A DNA stretch of 64,000 nt from Capnocytophaga sp. oral taxon 863 str. F0517. Lineage in GTDB: Bacteria; Bacteroidota; Bacteroidia; Flavobacteriales; Flavobacteriaceae. The notes below the pieces were generated by a model. The model did no database searches. It was not told the DNA's origin and saw only the letters and a list, made by a program, of their open reading frames with translations. A program made the position numbers and the translations under genes. Positions 36,546 to 45,938 of the stretch are shown here, one piece after another. Each line of letters begins with the position of its first letter. The stretch's first letter is position 1. Location of the stretch: positions 199,639 through 263,638 of the forward strand of contig NZ_KE992171.1 of assembly GCF_000466425.1 (NCBI RefSeq). Reading direction: 5' to 3'.

Positions 36546-36561
36546 CAAAATTACAAAATTA
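36546..36561 (-). promoter_or_regulatory. Two tandem -7-like elements (TAATTTTG) upstream of the 35190 gene
   Basis: The minus strand reads TAATTTTG twice in succession, each matching TAnnTTTG, 28-43 bp before the ATG. The tandem repeat at 36587-36618 lies directly upstream. Confidence 0.45.
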
Positions 36562-36585
36562 TTTTCATATATAAAAATAATTTTT

Positions 36586-36618
<33 letters not shown>

Positions 36619-36676
36619 CAGTTACTTAGATGACTAAAAACTTAAAAATCATCTATCTTTATTTTTAACATTTTTT

Positions 36677-38032
36677 TCAATTCTTCTCTCTAGTTTCTTT
36701 TTCACTCACCAATTGGAACTCTACTTTTGATAGGATATCCTCTATCTCTGAGAGGAGGGCGATGGGGACTGTTTGTGGGGCAATCTTTTTGTAGGATTCA
36801 CCTCTTTGCAGTGCTTCTGTGACAAGGTGTAGCTGTGGATAGGTAGCCTCGTCTAAGTGGTCTAAGGGAATAATCGTCTTTGGTATGGCATATAGACAAA
36901 GCTCATTGAAGGACTGGGCGAAGAGGGGTATCAAACTACCTTCTTGAGTAGGGGTATAGGCGGCTTTCTCATTGATTAACACTTGCCCACTTTCAGGATC
37001 AAAGCGTAGCTCCTTTAGCTCGATAAGTTTCTTGGGATGGTCTGCTATAAAATAGGTGATGTTCTCACATAAGCGCTTTATCATTTCCATAAAGAGTTTC
37101 TGATAGGTATGATTAATGAGGGCATATACAGCCTTCAAACGCAATTTTATAGTACCCTCCTGATTATCAAGGTGATGGTTGAGCAGGTGTAAGGAAAGGT
37201 GGCTCTGTACCTGCTGGAAGTTCATGGGTTCAATAGGGGCTTTTGTGCTCATGGAGATTTCATCCCTTTTTCTTAAGAGTTCGTCTATGTATTCTGACAA
37301 AGATAACTCCTTTTCGTGGAAGAAGGGCAGCGCTTCGGTAAAGGAAGGCAGTTGTATAAGGGAGCGCTCATGGTGTATATGGTGCTCGTCATCGAACCAT
37401 AGGAAACTATAGAAGAGGGTGTTATATTCCATAACTTCCTTTACTGTCATGGTTTCTTTGTCCAAACATTCGCTAGTACCTATTAGGTGAATACCTTGTA
37501 CTTCACTCCCTTCCAAGACATTGAATAGCTCCTTGTGCTTGTGATAGGTAGTATAGGCATCGCTAACGAAAACGACCCAATGAGTATCAAAGATGTTTTC
37601 AGCCTTGCGTCTTTTATATTCTTCAACCACTAAGGGAAGCACTATCTCGGCTTGAGTGGCTTTAGTAAACATAAAGGAGGCGATACGTGAGCGTAACTCA
37701 GTATGTTCGTTAGTGTCCTCTATCCAAGCGATTTTTACCTTCATTCTGTTGTCAAAATTCAGTAATGAATGTAGGAAGAGTTGTTGTAGCTTGTATCGAT
37801 AAGAAGGTATATCACTCTCAATAGCAATATGCTTAGAGGTTGCCAAGTCTATAGAATACAAGTCATGGTTATCTAAGCCCAAGACAATAGGGAGTTCCTG
37901 CTTATTGATAATTTCTTTTCCTTCTAAATCATCTACTTCTTGGAGGATCTGATTTATTTCCGAGAGTAGGTCTATGGCAGTAGGTCGTGAATTGTTCCGC
38001 TTGTGTGCTCTCATGGTAGGGTGTTTTTTCAT
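36677..38032 (-). CDS. Unknown protein with FtsK/HerA-like core lacking Walker motifs and a shared C-terminal domain
   Basis: This 451-residue protein is not assigned to a named family. Residues 47-64 (LPIVLGLDNHDLYSIDLA) closely follow the FtsK motor motif LPxxLGxD...DLA. Residues 180-188 (GIHLIGTSE) match the FtsK GIHLxxATQ region, with a strand WVVFVSDA (152-159) before it. The Walker A position (about 70-78) reads IESDIPSYR instead of GxxGxGKS, and the Walker B acidic pair is missing, so ATP hydrolysis is unlikely. Residues 316-451 are homologous to the C-terminus of the downstream gene. A short LLSEI-helix motif occurs at both ends of the protein. Confidence 0.6.
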   Translation of the reverse strand: MKKHPTMRAHKRNNSRPTAIDLLSEINQILQEVDDLEGKEIINKQELPIVLGLDNHDLYSIDLATSKHIAIESDIPSYRYKLQQLFLHSLLNFDNRMKVKIAWIEDTNEHTELRSRIASFMFTKATQAEIVLPLVVEEYKRRKAENIFDTHWVVFVSDAYTTYHKHKELFNVLEGSEVQGIHLIGTSECLDKETMTVKEVMEYNTLFYSFLWFDDEHHIHHERSLIQLPSFTEALPFFHEKELSLSEYIDELLRKRDEISMSTKAPIEPMNFQQVQSHLSLHLLNHHLDNQEGTIKLRLKAVYALINHTYQKLFMEMIKRLCENITYFIADHPKKLIELKELRFDPESGQVLINEKAAYTPTQEGSLIPLFAQSFNELCLYAIPKTIIPLDHLDEATYPQLHLVTEALQRGESYKKIAPQTVPIALLSEIEDILSKVEFQLVSEKETREKN

Positions 38033-38056
38033 GTTGTATGGTTTTGTTTAATGGTG

Positions 38057-38064
38057 CAAAGATA
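38057..38064 (-). promoter_or_regulatory. Promoter -7 element (TATCTTTG) for the 36677 gene
   Basis: The minus strand reads TATCTTTG, matching TAnnTTTG, 24 bp upstream of the ATG at 38032. Confidence 0.5.
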
Positions 38065-38136
38065 AATAGGGTAGGATATCATTTAGTGATAGTCATACAG
38101 AAAAAAATTGCAAATAAAAAAAACATGGAAAAACAC

Positions 38137-38167
38137 TTGATTTTTTTGTTTAAATGTTATATCTTTG
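38137..38167 (+). promoter_or_regulatory. Complete promoter (TTG, 20 bp, TATCTTTG) for the 38197 gene
   Basis: TTG at 38137-38139 and TATCTTTG at 38160-38167 are 20 bp apart. The ATG at 38197 follows 29 bp later, which excludes the longer frame starting at 38038. Confidence 0.75.
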
Positions 38168-38196
38168 CTGTTTTTAGGAAGTATCCAATAGTGAGT

Positions 38197-39252
38197 ATGA
38201 AGTGTATCTATAAAATCATTATTTCCAACCTAATTTTATTACTATTGATAGGGGTTGCTGCCTTGATATTTTTTCCTGAGATAAGGCCTTCCTTTCTTGA
38301 TAGGGAACCACAAGACCCTATGGAGGTAGAGGGATATTCATGGGAGGAAGAAGAGGAACGCTATCTATTCTTAGGGCATCGCAATTCGGTGTTTCTCAAG
38401 GGAGCCTTGCTGGACGAGGCCTATCGCAAGGAGTATGATGCCCTGAAGGATTCTCTGTATTATCCCGAGTATGGAGATGTGGTCTTTGGAAATCGTGTCG
38501 TCACCCGTAAGCGACATGAGGAAGGCTACTTATATGATGATTTTTCTTCCCCAAAGTATTATTGGGGATCTAGGGATAATAAGGCAGGGCGCAAAAGACA
38601 GGTAGAGGAAAAGCTTGCCCAGATGAAAAAAGGAGATAAACTGTATGATTTTTTCAAATACATGCTCCTATTCTATGACGGAAAGGTGGATTATCCTAAG
38701 TTAGTCGATTTCAAAGATAGGGGCTGTTCCTTTGTTGAATTCGATGACTACTACAAGTTCTATACTACTTTTATGAATTATCGGGACATGCCTTGTATTC
38801 TAAAGAGTCGGCTAAGGGATTTTCTCAAGGAAGAAGGCGAGGGCTATACCCTTGATAAGAATAGAATAGATAAGACCTTCCTCGAAGGGAGCTATACGGA
38901 AGAGGACGAGAAGGATTATTGTATTGCCTTTAAGGAAGAAGAGGCGATAAACCCCAACTATAAGGTGATTTTCTACAGGGAAGAACGACCTGAAAATTAC
39001 TATTACCCGATTTATTTGGAAACTTTTTACCAAACCGTCCTTTTGAAGGAGGGTTACAAGAACCAAGCTATCTATATGGATACCGAAGAACGCAAGGCGG
39101 CACCCTATCCATTTATTTTTATCAAGCAAGAAGGACAGCCCGATATTGCACTGCTCTTTAATCCAGACTATGACAGGATGATTCCTTATACACAACTTCC
39201 TAAAAGCCAGTTGGATGCCTATTACTCAGGAGAAGAAGAAAACGAAGAATAA
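38197..39252 (+). CDS. Membrane-anchored hypothetical protein
   Basis: With the promoter-supported start at 38197 the product has 351 residues. It begins with one hydrophobic helix (IIISNLILLLLIGVAALIFF) that acts as a signal anchor, followed by a large, strongly charged extracytoplasmic domain rich in Asp, Glu, Lys and Tyr. I recognise no family. It is divergent from the FtsK-like gene, so it may or may not belong to that locus. It ends 40 bp before the IleRS start. Confidence 0.65.
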   Translation: MKCIYKIIISNLILLLLIGVAALIFFPEIRPSFLDREPQDPMEVEGYSWEEEEERYLFLGHRNSVFLKGALLDEAYRKEYDALKDSLYYPEYGDVVFGNRVVTRKRHEEGYLYDDFSSPKYYWGSRDNKAGRKRQVEEKLAQMKKGDKLYDFFKYMLLFYDGKVDYPKLVDFKDRGCSFVEFDDYYKFYTTFMNYRDMPCILKSRLRDFLKEEGEGYTLDKNRIDKTFLEGSYTEEDEKDYCIAFKEEEAINPNYKVIFYREERPENYYYPIYLETFYQTVLLKEGYKNQAIYMDTEERKAAPYPFIFIKQEGQPDIALLFNPDYDRMIPYTQLPKSQLDAYYSGEEENEE

Positions 39253-39292
39253 ATATATAAAAAACATTCATTCACCCTTAAAAACGAAAAAA

Positions 39293-42200
39293 ATGAAATT
39301 TACAGAGTACAAATCCTTAGAACTGACCCGAATAGCAGAGGAGATATTGCAGTTTTGGAAAGATAATGCAATATTTCAGAAAAGTATAGACTTCCGCAAT
39401 GGGAAGGAGCCTTTTATTTTCTATGAAGGGCCGCCATCTGCTAACGGATTGCCTGGTATTCACCACGTAATGGCACGTTCGCTAAAGGATATTTTTTGCC
39501 GTTTCCATACTCAATTGGGCGAACAAGTATTCCGAAAAGCGGGTTGGGATACCCATGGACTACCGGTGGAGTTGGGCGTAGAAAAGGAATTGGGGATAAC
39601 CAAGGACGATATAGGCAAGAAAATCTCTGTAGCCGATTATAACAAAGCCTGCAAGGAAGCGGTGATGCGCTATACCAATATATGGAACGACCTTACCGAA
39701 AAGATAGGCTATTGGGTGGATTTGGACGATCCTTATATCACCTACAAGCCCAAATATATGGAGTCGGTATGGTGGCTTCTTAAGCAATTGTATAACAAAG
39801 GTTTGCTCTACAAGGGCTATACCATACAGCCTTATTCGCCTAAGGCAGGAACAGGGCTTTCCTCTCACGAGCTTAACCAACCGGGTTGCTATCGCGATGT
39901 AAGCGATACGACCATCACCGCTCAGTTCAAGGTAAAGGATTTCGCCACAGCAGCCGCTACAGCACTTAAGGCACAGGGGACGGTATATATCTTGGCTTGG
40001 ACGACCACTCCTTGGACTTTGCCTTCCAATACCGCTTTGGCAGTGGGTAAAGATATTGACTATGTCTTGGTACGTACTTTTAACCAATATACCTTTGAAC
40101 CTATACAAGTGGTGTTGGCTAAGGAATTGGTAGCCAAACAGTTTGCTGGTAAGTTCTTTGAAACTTCTGAGGAGGCAGATTTTGTAGCTTATGCCAATGA
40201 CGAAAATCGCAAGAAAGTGCCTTATGAAGTTTTGGCCGAATGCAAGGGAGCAGACCTCGTAGGGACTACCTATGAACAACTCATTCCTTGGTTCCTTCCT
40301 GAAGAAAACCCAGAAAAGGCCTTTAGAGTGATCCCTGGAGACTTTGTAACAACCGAAGATGGTACCGGTATCGTGCATATAGCGCCTACTTTCGGGGCAG
40401 ATGACGCCCGTGTGGCAAGAGAAAATGGCATTCCGCCTATGTTGGTCAGAGATGAGAATGACAACTTAGTACCTTTGGTAAATTTGCAAGGGCGTTTTCT
40501 TAAAGGAGACAAAGTACCAGCCCTTTTTGCAGGACAATATATCAAGAATGAATACTATAAGAGTGGCGAGGCGCCCGAAAAATCATGGGATGTGGAGCTA
40601 GCTATATTGCTCAAGACAGAGAACAAAGCCTTTAAGGTGGAGAAATATGTTCATAGCTATCCTCATTGTTGGCGTACCGATACTCCTGTACTCTACTATC
40701 CTTTGGATTCTTGGTTTGTGAAGATGATGGCCGTAAGAGATCGCTTGGTATCACTCAATCAAGAGATTAATTGGAAGCCTAAGGCCACAGGAGAAGGGCG
40801 TTTTGCCAATTGGTTAGAGAATATCAACGACTGGAACCTTTCTCGTTCCCGCTATTGGGGGATCCCACTACCTATTTGGCGTACTGAGGATACTAAGGAA
40901 GAAAAAATCATCGGCTCCGTGGAAGAGTTGATTGCTGAAATCAACAAAGCCATAGCGGCAGGGGTGATGCAGGAAAATCCTTTTAAGAACTTTAAAGTAG
41001 GGGATATGTCCGAGGCCAATTATGACCAAATAGACCTGCACAAGAATATCGTAGATGAAATCGTTTTGGTTTCCGACTCAGGCAAACCCATGAAGCGCGA
41101 AAGTGACCTGATAGACGTATGGTTTGACTCCGGGGCGATGCCTTATGCGCAGGTACATTATCCTTTTGAAAATAAAGATAAAATAGACGAAGGGAAAGCC
41201 TTCCCGGCAGATTATATCGCCGAAGGGGTGGATCAGACCCGTGGTTGGTTCTATACCTTACATGCCATTGCGACGTCTGTATTCGACTCTGTAGCTTATA
41301 AAAATGTGATGTCCAATGGTTTGGTATTGGACAAGAATGGCCAAAAGATGTCCAAACGCTTAGGTAATGCGGTAGATCCGTTTGAGACCTTGGCCAAGTA
41401 CGGCGCCGATGCTACCCGCTGGTATATGATCTCCAACGCCAATCCTTGGGACAACCTTAAGTTTGATGTCGAAGGCATAGAGGAAGTACGCCGCAAGTTC
41501 TTTGGTACGCTTTACAATACTTATTCTTTCTTTGCGCTTTATGCCAACTTAGATGGCTTTACCTATGCCGAGGCAGAGGTGCCTTTGGAGAAACGCCCAG
41601 AGATAGACCGCTGGATTCTCTCCGAGTTACATACCCTTATTGCTAAGGTTAAAGAAGCTTTTCTAGATTACGAGCCTACTCGTGCTACTCGCCTGATCTC
41701 TGACTTTGTACAAGAGAACCTAAGTAACTGGTACGTACGTCTTTGCCGTCGTCGTTTCTGGAAAGGAGAATACGAGGAAGACAAGATATCCGCATACCAA
41801 ACCCTCTATACTTGTTTGGAAGTGGTAGCTAAGCTCTCCGCTCCCGTAGCACCTTTCTTTATGGATAGGCTCTACCGCGACCTCAATGCCGTAACAGGAA
41901 AAGATAAGGCCGAATCCGTACACCTAACCGATTACCCTGTAAGCCAGGCCTCTTATATAGACAAAGCCTTGGAAAGCAAGATGGAGAAGGCGCAAAATAT
42001 CTCCTCTTTGGTGCTTTCTCTGCGTAAGAAAGAGATGATTAAGGTACGCCAACCCCTACAGAAGATCCTCATTCCTACCCTTAGTGAAGCCGAGAAGGCA
42101 GAGATATTGGCGGTGGCCAACCTTATCAAGCACGAGGTGAATGTCAAGGAAATAGAGTTTATCGACGATGCATCCGGTATCTTGGTAAAACAAATCAAGC

Positions 42201-42706
42201 CCAACTTCCGCACCTTAGGGCCTAAGTATGGCAAGCAGATGAAGGACATCGCAGCAGTGATCAATGACTTTACCCAACAAGATATACAAGCCTTTGAACG
42301 CCAAAGTACTAAAGAAATCACTCTTGATGGGAAAGCCCTCACCCTCACCTTGGAGGATGTAGAGATCACCTCACAGGATATAGAAGGTTGGCTTGTGGCT
42401 AGTTCCTCTACAGGCTTGGTAGTGGCTTTGGATGCCACCATTACCGATGAGTTGCGCGCAGAAGGTATTGCCCGCGAATTGGTCAACCGTATCCAGAACC
42501 TTCGCAAAGATACAGGCCTTGAAGTAACAGACAGAATTCGTATCCTTTTGCAACAGCAAGACACACTTGAGCAGGCTGTTCGAGCCAACGAAGCCTATAT
42601 CAAGGCAGAGACCTTAGCCAACGAAATCCTCTTTGCCGACACCCTCCAAGGAGAAGAAGTCGCCTTTGATGATATCGTGACTAAGATAGTGGTGGAAAAG
42701 GCTTGA
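39293..42706 (+). CDS. ileS: Isoleucyl-tRNA synthetase (eukaryote-like type 2)
   Basis: Starting at 39293 (MKFTEYKSLELTRIAEEILQ) the enzyme has 1137 residues and charges tRNA-Ile. The HIGH-type signature reads GLPGIHHV within GPPSANGLPGIHHVMAR and the KMSKS motif is KMSKRLGN. The CP1 editing domain contains LAWTTTPWTLPSNTALAV. The GIHH variant and the lack of a C-terminal zinc finger place it in the eukaryote-like IleRS2 group, whose members are typically insensitive to mupirocin. The longer upstream frame (39215) overlaps the preceding gene and encodes lysine-rich filler. Confidence 0.96.
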   Translation: MKFTEYKSLELTRIAEEILQFWKDNAIFQKSIDFRNGKEPFIFYEGPPSANGLPGIHHVMARSLKDIFCRFHTQLGEQVFRKAGWDTHGLPVELGVEKELGITKDDIGKKISVADYNKACKEAVMRYTNIWNDLTEKIGYWVDLDDPYITYKPKYMESVWWLLKQLYNKGLLYKGYTIQPYSPKAGTGLSSHELNQPGCYRDVSDTTITAQFKVKDFATAAATALKAQGTVYILAWTTTPWTLPSNTALAVGKDIDYVLVRTFNQYTFEPIQVVLAKELVAKQFAGKFFETSEEADFVAYANDENRKKVPYEVLAECKGADLVGTTYEQLIPWFLPEENPEKAFRVIPGDFVTTEDGTGIVHIAPTFGADDARVARENGIPPMLVRDENDNLVPLVNLQGRFLKGDKVPALFAGQYIKNEYYKSGEAPEKSWDVELAILLKTENKAFKVEKYVHSYPHCWRTDTPVLYYPLDSWFVKMMAVRDRLVSLNQEINWKPKATGEGRFANWLENINDWNLSRSRYWGIPLPIWRTEDTKEEKIIGSVEELIAEINKAIAAGVMQENPFKNFKVGDMSEANYDQIDLHKNIVDEIVLVSDSGKPMKRESDLIDVWFDSGAMPYAQVHYPFENKDKIDEGKAFPADYIAEGVDQTRGWFYTLHAIATSVFDSVAYKNVMSNGLVLDKNGQKMSKRLGNAVDPFETLAKYGADATRWYMISNANPWDNLKFDVEGIEEVRRKFFGTLYNTYSFFALYANLDGFTYAEAEVPLEKRPEIDRWILSELHTLIAKVKEAFLDYEPTRATRLISDFVQENLSNWYVRLCRRRFWKGEYEEDKISAYQTLYTCLEVVAKLSAPVAPFFMDRLYRDLNAVTGKDKAESVHLTDYPVSQASYIDKALESKMEKAQNISSLVLSLRKKEMIKVRQPLQKILIPTLSEAEKAEILAVANLIKHEVNVKEIEFIDDASGILVKQIKPNFRTLGPKYGKQMKDIAAVINDFTQQDIQAFERQSTKEITLDGKALTLTLEDVEITSQDIEGWLVASSSTGLVVALDATITDELRAEGIARELVNRIQNLRKDTGLEVTDRIRILLQQQDTLEQAVRANEAYIKAETLANEILFADTLQGEEVAFDDIVTKIVVEKA

Positions 42707-42758
42707 TTTGGATATTAGGAAATGAGAAGTAAGTTAAATGAAATAAATAGAACAGAAA

Positions 42759-42998
42759 ATGAATACACAACATCAATATTTAACAAATAGCCAAGGAGTG
42801 CCATTATCAATAGTTCTTCCAATTAATGAGTATGATGACTTAATGTATCTTGCCACATTGCATTCTCAAGAGGAGGAAGTACATTTTTCAGAAGAAGAAT
42901 TACAAAGTATTGCTCTGTCACATCAGCAAGCTAAGGAAGGAAAAACGATTAGCAGCGAAGAGTTACATAGAAGATTGAGAGCTAAATATGGAAATTAG
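42759..42998 (+). CDS. Antitoxin of a RelE/ParE-type toxin-antitoxin pair
   Basis: This 79-residue protein has a Phd/YefM-like N-terminal half (SQGVPLSIVLPINEYDDLMYL), which typically binds DNA, and an acidic, flexible C-terminal half that would wrap the toxin. It overlaps the downstream RelE/ParE-like gene by 11 bp, the usual arrangement of a coupled toxin-antitoxin operon that represses itself. Confidence 0.78.
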   Translation: MNTQHQYLTNSQGVPLSIVLPINEYDDLMYLATLHSQEEEVHFSEEELQSIALSHQQAKEGKTISSEELHRRLRAKYGN

Positions 42999-43278
42999 AT
43001 GGACAGAAGAGGCTGTTAAGCAATTAGAAAACACTCTTGATTTTTGGAGAGAGCATAACTATAGTGATGCTTATCCCAATAAAATTATAAATGAACTCAA
43101 TAAGGTAGAGTTAGCTATAGCTGAAAAACCATATTTTTTGGCTAAATTTGTAGAGAGTATTAGATTGTATCAAAGGCATTTTTTAAAAGGGAAGTTTTCA
43201 TTGTATTATGACATTATAGAGGAGGAGAATGTGATTGTCATTAAATTTTTTCGTAGTAGTTCACAAGAACCTTTGTAA
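42988..43278 (+). CDS. RelE/ParE family toxin
   Basis: This 96-residue protein begins MEIRWTEEAVKQLENTLDFW, the RelE/ParE helical hairpin, and ends with a basic-aromatic sheet (LKGKFSLYYDIIEEENVIVI then FFRSSSQEPL). RelE members cut mRNA on the ribosome and ParE members poison gyrase. The sequence looks nearer to ParE in lacking clear RelE catalytic residues, but this is not decisive. Confidence 0.82.
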   Translation: MEIRWTEEAVKQLENTLDFWREHNYSDAYPNKIINELNKVELAIAEKPYFLAKFVESIRLYQRHFLKGKFSLYYDIIEEENVIVIKFFRSSSQEPL

Positions 43279-43289
43279 TAGAAAGCAGG

Positions 43290-43379
43290 TATGTGCCCCA
43301 GCTTCCACTCTTTGCGGGTGATATAGTAGCCCCTGAGAAATTTCCTCAGTTACAAATTGATTTGACAACTATTTTTTAG
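43290..43379 (+). pseudogene. Possible C-terminal remnant of a Uma2-like gene
   Basis: A frame of 29 codons reads through YVPQLPLFAGDIVAPEKF and ends FPQLQIDLTTIF before a TAG. This looks like the usual C-terminus of Uma2 (DUF820) family proteins in Bacteroidetes. There is no start codon or body of the gene. Identification is from memory of the family ending and is weak. Confidence 0.3.
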
Positions 43380-43382
43380 GTC

Positions 43383-44243
43383 ATGACATTTACAGAAGAA
43401 CAAATCAAACAATTGGTGGATTCGCTTAATGTAAAGACAGCACGAGAGGTAATACGCATTAGCCTTTCAGTGGGTGAAAATCTGATTCTTACAGATAGTA
43501 AGTTGGGAGGGCTTCCCTATATACCCAAGGATGGCACATTACCTACTACCTCTCAGGGTGAGCCACTCTTTATGTTGGCACAAATCAATTGTGAGCAACT
43601 GCCTGAAAATAGTCTATATCCTAAGAAAGGATTGTTGCAATTTTGGATAGCCTGCGATGAATACTATGGTGCTGATTTTGGGAATTGTTGCCAGAATGAT
43701 ACCAAGAGGATATGTTATTTTCCAGAGATACAGGAAAGCCTTCCTATAGCATATATTAAGGAGCTTTATACGAAGATAAGTACCTCAAAGAGAGAGATAG
43801 ATAATATTTTCACCCGGGAAAATGCCCTTGAGCTTCCTTTTAATCCTAACCAAAGCTTAGCATTGGGCTTTGAAAAGTCAGTAGAAGGTATCTCTTATGC
43901 AGATGTACATTTCGACGATGAGATGCAGAAGATATGGGAAGCTGCTTTTTCGGAAGAATTTCCAGGATTATGGGGGTTACCAGAGGAAGTACTAAAAGTG
44001 TTTTACAAATATCTGTCTAATGGAGCGGGACATAAAATAGGAGGTTATCCTGATTTTGCCCAATATGATCCAAGAGAAGATGATAACTTTCACGATACAT
44101 TATTATTGCAAATAGAATCCGAGTGGAATGAACAGTATTCGGTGATGTTTGGGGATGCAGGGGTAGCGAACTTTTTTATCAATAGAGAAGATTTAGCCCA
44201 TTGTAAGTTTGACGAGGTGTTATATAATTGGGATTGTGGGTGA
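43383..44243 (+). CDS. YwqG family (DUF1963) protein, first copy
   Basis: This 286-residue protein contains the YwqG-family segments KLGGLPYIPKDGTLP, LFMLAQINCEQLPENSLYPK and GLLQFWIA, and ends with GDAGVANFFINREDL. Family members are soluble proteins of unknown function, often encoded near toxin-immunity genes in other bacteria. A second copy lies at 45132-45938; the two share the same order of motifs, so they are paralogues. Confidence 0.85.
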   Translation: MTFTEEQIKQLVDSLNVKTAREVIRISLSVGENLILTDSKLGGLPYIPKDGTLPTTSQGEPLFMLAQINCEQLPENSLYPKKGLLQFWIACDEYYGADFGNCCQNDTKRICYFPEIQESLPIAYIKELYTKISTSKREIDNIFTRENALELPFNPNQSLALGFEKSVEGISYADVHFDDEMQKIWEAAFSEEFPGLWGLPEEVLKVFYKYLSNGAGHKIGGYPDFAQYDPREDDNFHDTLLLQIESEWNEQYSVMFGDAGVANFFINREDLAHCKFDEVLYNWDCG

Positions 44244-44339
44244 TGTAGAGAATAGTTGTCAGTAGGAGTAAGGTTTCTAAAGACAGAGGGTGATGATAGG
44301 GAGTAAATAACTTACAAAATTTGAATAAGATGTCATAGT

Positions 44340-45122
44340 ATGATAAAAGTAACAAAAGTAGAAAAACTCTTTCCAAGTATAGAGGAAGTTTTTGAAGTTC
44401 CTAAAGAGTGGTTTAAGTATGTTTTCTTTCCACTACTGACGGTAGAAATAGAGAATGAACAGCAGCAAAAAAGCAAAGCGCATTTTGTTTCCATGTATGC
44501 TTGTGGTTTGGCAGAGTATGAATCAGAACGTACAGATTGTAATTGGTTCTTTGTACGTTTTGAGAAAGTAGGGAACAAATACCGTTTTGACGGAGAGATG
44601 GATTGGTTACCTAATTTTTCTAAACTACCTCAGTGGTATCAAAATGCAAAGGAAGATTATGCAGCCCACAAAGACCTTTACCTCAATAGTGAGGTCAAAC
44701 ACAGCTATGACCCTTCACCCTATAAGGATAGCTTAGAGAAATGGGAAGCTATCAGTGGGGATTATGCTACTTATATGGATACACTACTAAGCTATTGGGT
44801 AACTCGTGATAAATACCAAGAAACAGGCAAGTTTATCGCTGGCAACCACTACACACAAGGGTATAGCGGACACGAACGTGAGATATATGAGCTTACCCCT
44901 TACGATGAAGATGAAGAAACCTATGAGGATTTGGACGAGTATTTGGAATATCGCTTGGATACAGAATCCTATCTCTGTGAAGAATATGATATTTCTTTAG
45001 ATGATAAGGACTATTTAGGCTATGTAATAGGATATAACTATTTACAGGACAGTGCCGATACGATTTCGCTATTTATCTCTCCTGATGAGAAGGAAGTATA
45101 TAACTGGTTTAGTTTTAGTTAA
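44340..45122 (+). CDS. Hypothetical acidic protein between two YwqG copies
   Basis: This 260-residue soluble, acidic protein has many Tyr, Trp, Asp and Glu residues and no signal peptide. I recognise no family. It has an YDEDEETYEDLDEYLEYRLD stretch and a C-terminal DYLGYVIGYNYLQDSADTIS segment. Its position between two YwqG paralogues, 9 bp before the second, and its composition are similar to immunity-type proteins, but that is inference. Confidence 0.65.
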   Translation: MIKVTKVEKLFPSIEEVFEVPKEWFKYVFFPLLTVEIENEQQQKSKAHFVSMYACGLAEYESERTDCNWFFVRFEKVGNKYRFDGEMDWLPNFSKLPQWYQNAKEDYAAHKDLYLNSEVKHSYDPSPYKDSLEKWEAISGDYATYMDTLLSYWVTRDKYQETGKFIAGNHYTQGYSGHEREIYELTPYDEDEETYEDLDEYLEYRLDTESYLCEEYDISLDDKDYLGYVIGYNYLQDSADTISLFISPDEKEVYNWFSFS

Positions 45123-45131
45123 ATAAAGTAT

Positions 45132-45938
45132 ATGGAACCCTCTCAAGAACAAATTAAAGCCTTGGTAGCGAAGCTAAACGAGGCTACTAAGAAAGAAGTC
45201 ATTACTATAGAAACGCGTGAAGAAGAAAACCTTGCCCTTACCGATAGTAAGTTTGGCGGTTATCCCTATGTGCCTAAGAATGGACATATCCCCAGAGATA
45301 GTGAGGGGAATCCTTTCTTTATGGTAGCACAAATCAACTGTGAGCAATTGCCTGAGAACAATATCTATCCTAAGAAGGGATTGCTACAGTTTTGGATTAT
45401 TGACGGTGATGACCTCTATGGGTTGGATTTGCAGGATCCTTGTAGCAATGCAGGCAAGCGTATCCTTTACTTTCCCGAGCCTACCGAGGGTCTTTCCTTG
45501 GACGAGGTAAAGCTTCAGTATGTACTTACCGAGGAATACACCCCTATGACCCCTTATAAGGAATTGGCACTGACTTTCATTCGCAGAGAAGAGGGAATTA
45601 CCCTGTGGGATGTGAATTTCGATGGCCTTTTCTCTGACCTTTGGAATGAAGCCTTTTCCGATGAGGTAGAAACCATATGGGATCTGCCCGAAGAGACCCG
45701 ACGACTGTTGGCAGATATAGTTCCCGATGGTATAGAGCATCGTATAGGAGGGTATCCTTATTTTACCCAACAAGATCCCAGAGAGGAGGACACCCCATTT
45801 ACCGAGCTACTTCTTCAGATGAACTCCGATGGCGATTATATCATGTGGGGAACCATGGGGGTGGCTAACTTCTTTATTCGTAAAGAGGATTTGGAAAAAG
45901 AGAATTTTGAAGAGGTGCTATATAACTGGGATTGTTAA
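45132..45938 (+). CDS. YwqG family (DUF1963) protein, second copy
   Basis: This 268-residue paralogue of the 43383 gene shares the motifs SKFGGYPYVPKNGHIP, FFMVAQINCEQLPENNIYPK and GLLQFWI, and ends GTMGVANFFIRKEDL. It shows a fairly conserved ending (EEVLYNWDC versus DEVLYNWDCG), so the two arose by duplication. It follows the intervening hypothetical gene by 9 bp. Confidence 0.85.
   Translation: MEPSQEQIKALVAKLNEATKKEVITIETREEENLALTDSKFGGYPYVPKNGHIPRDSEGNPFFMVAQINCEQLPENNIYPKKGLLQFWIIDGDDLYGLDLQDPCSNAGKRILYFPEPTEGLSLDEVKLQYVLTEEYTPMTPYKELALTFIRREEGITLWDVNFDGLFSDLWNEAFSDEVETIWDLPEETRRLLADIVPDGIEHRIGGYPYFTQQDPREEDTPFTELLLQMNSDGDYIMWGTMGVANFFIRKEDLEKENFEEVLYNWDC

Noticed and set aside
38038..38196. 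Upstream extension of the 38197 gene
   Set aside because: A consensus promoter at 38137-38167 lies inside it.
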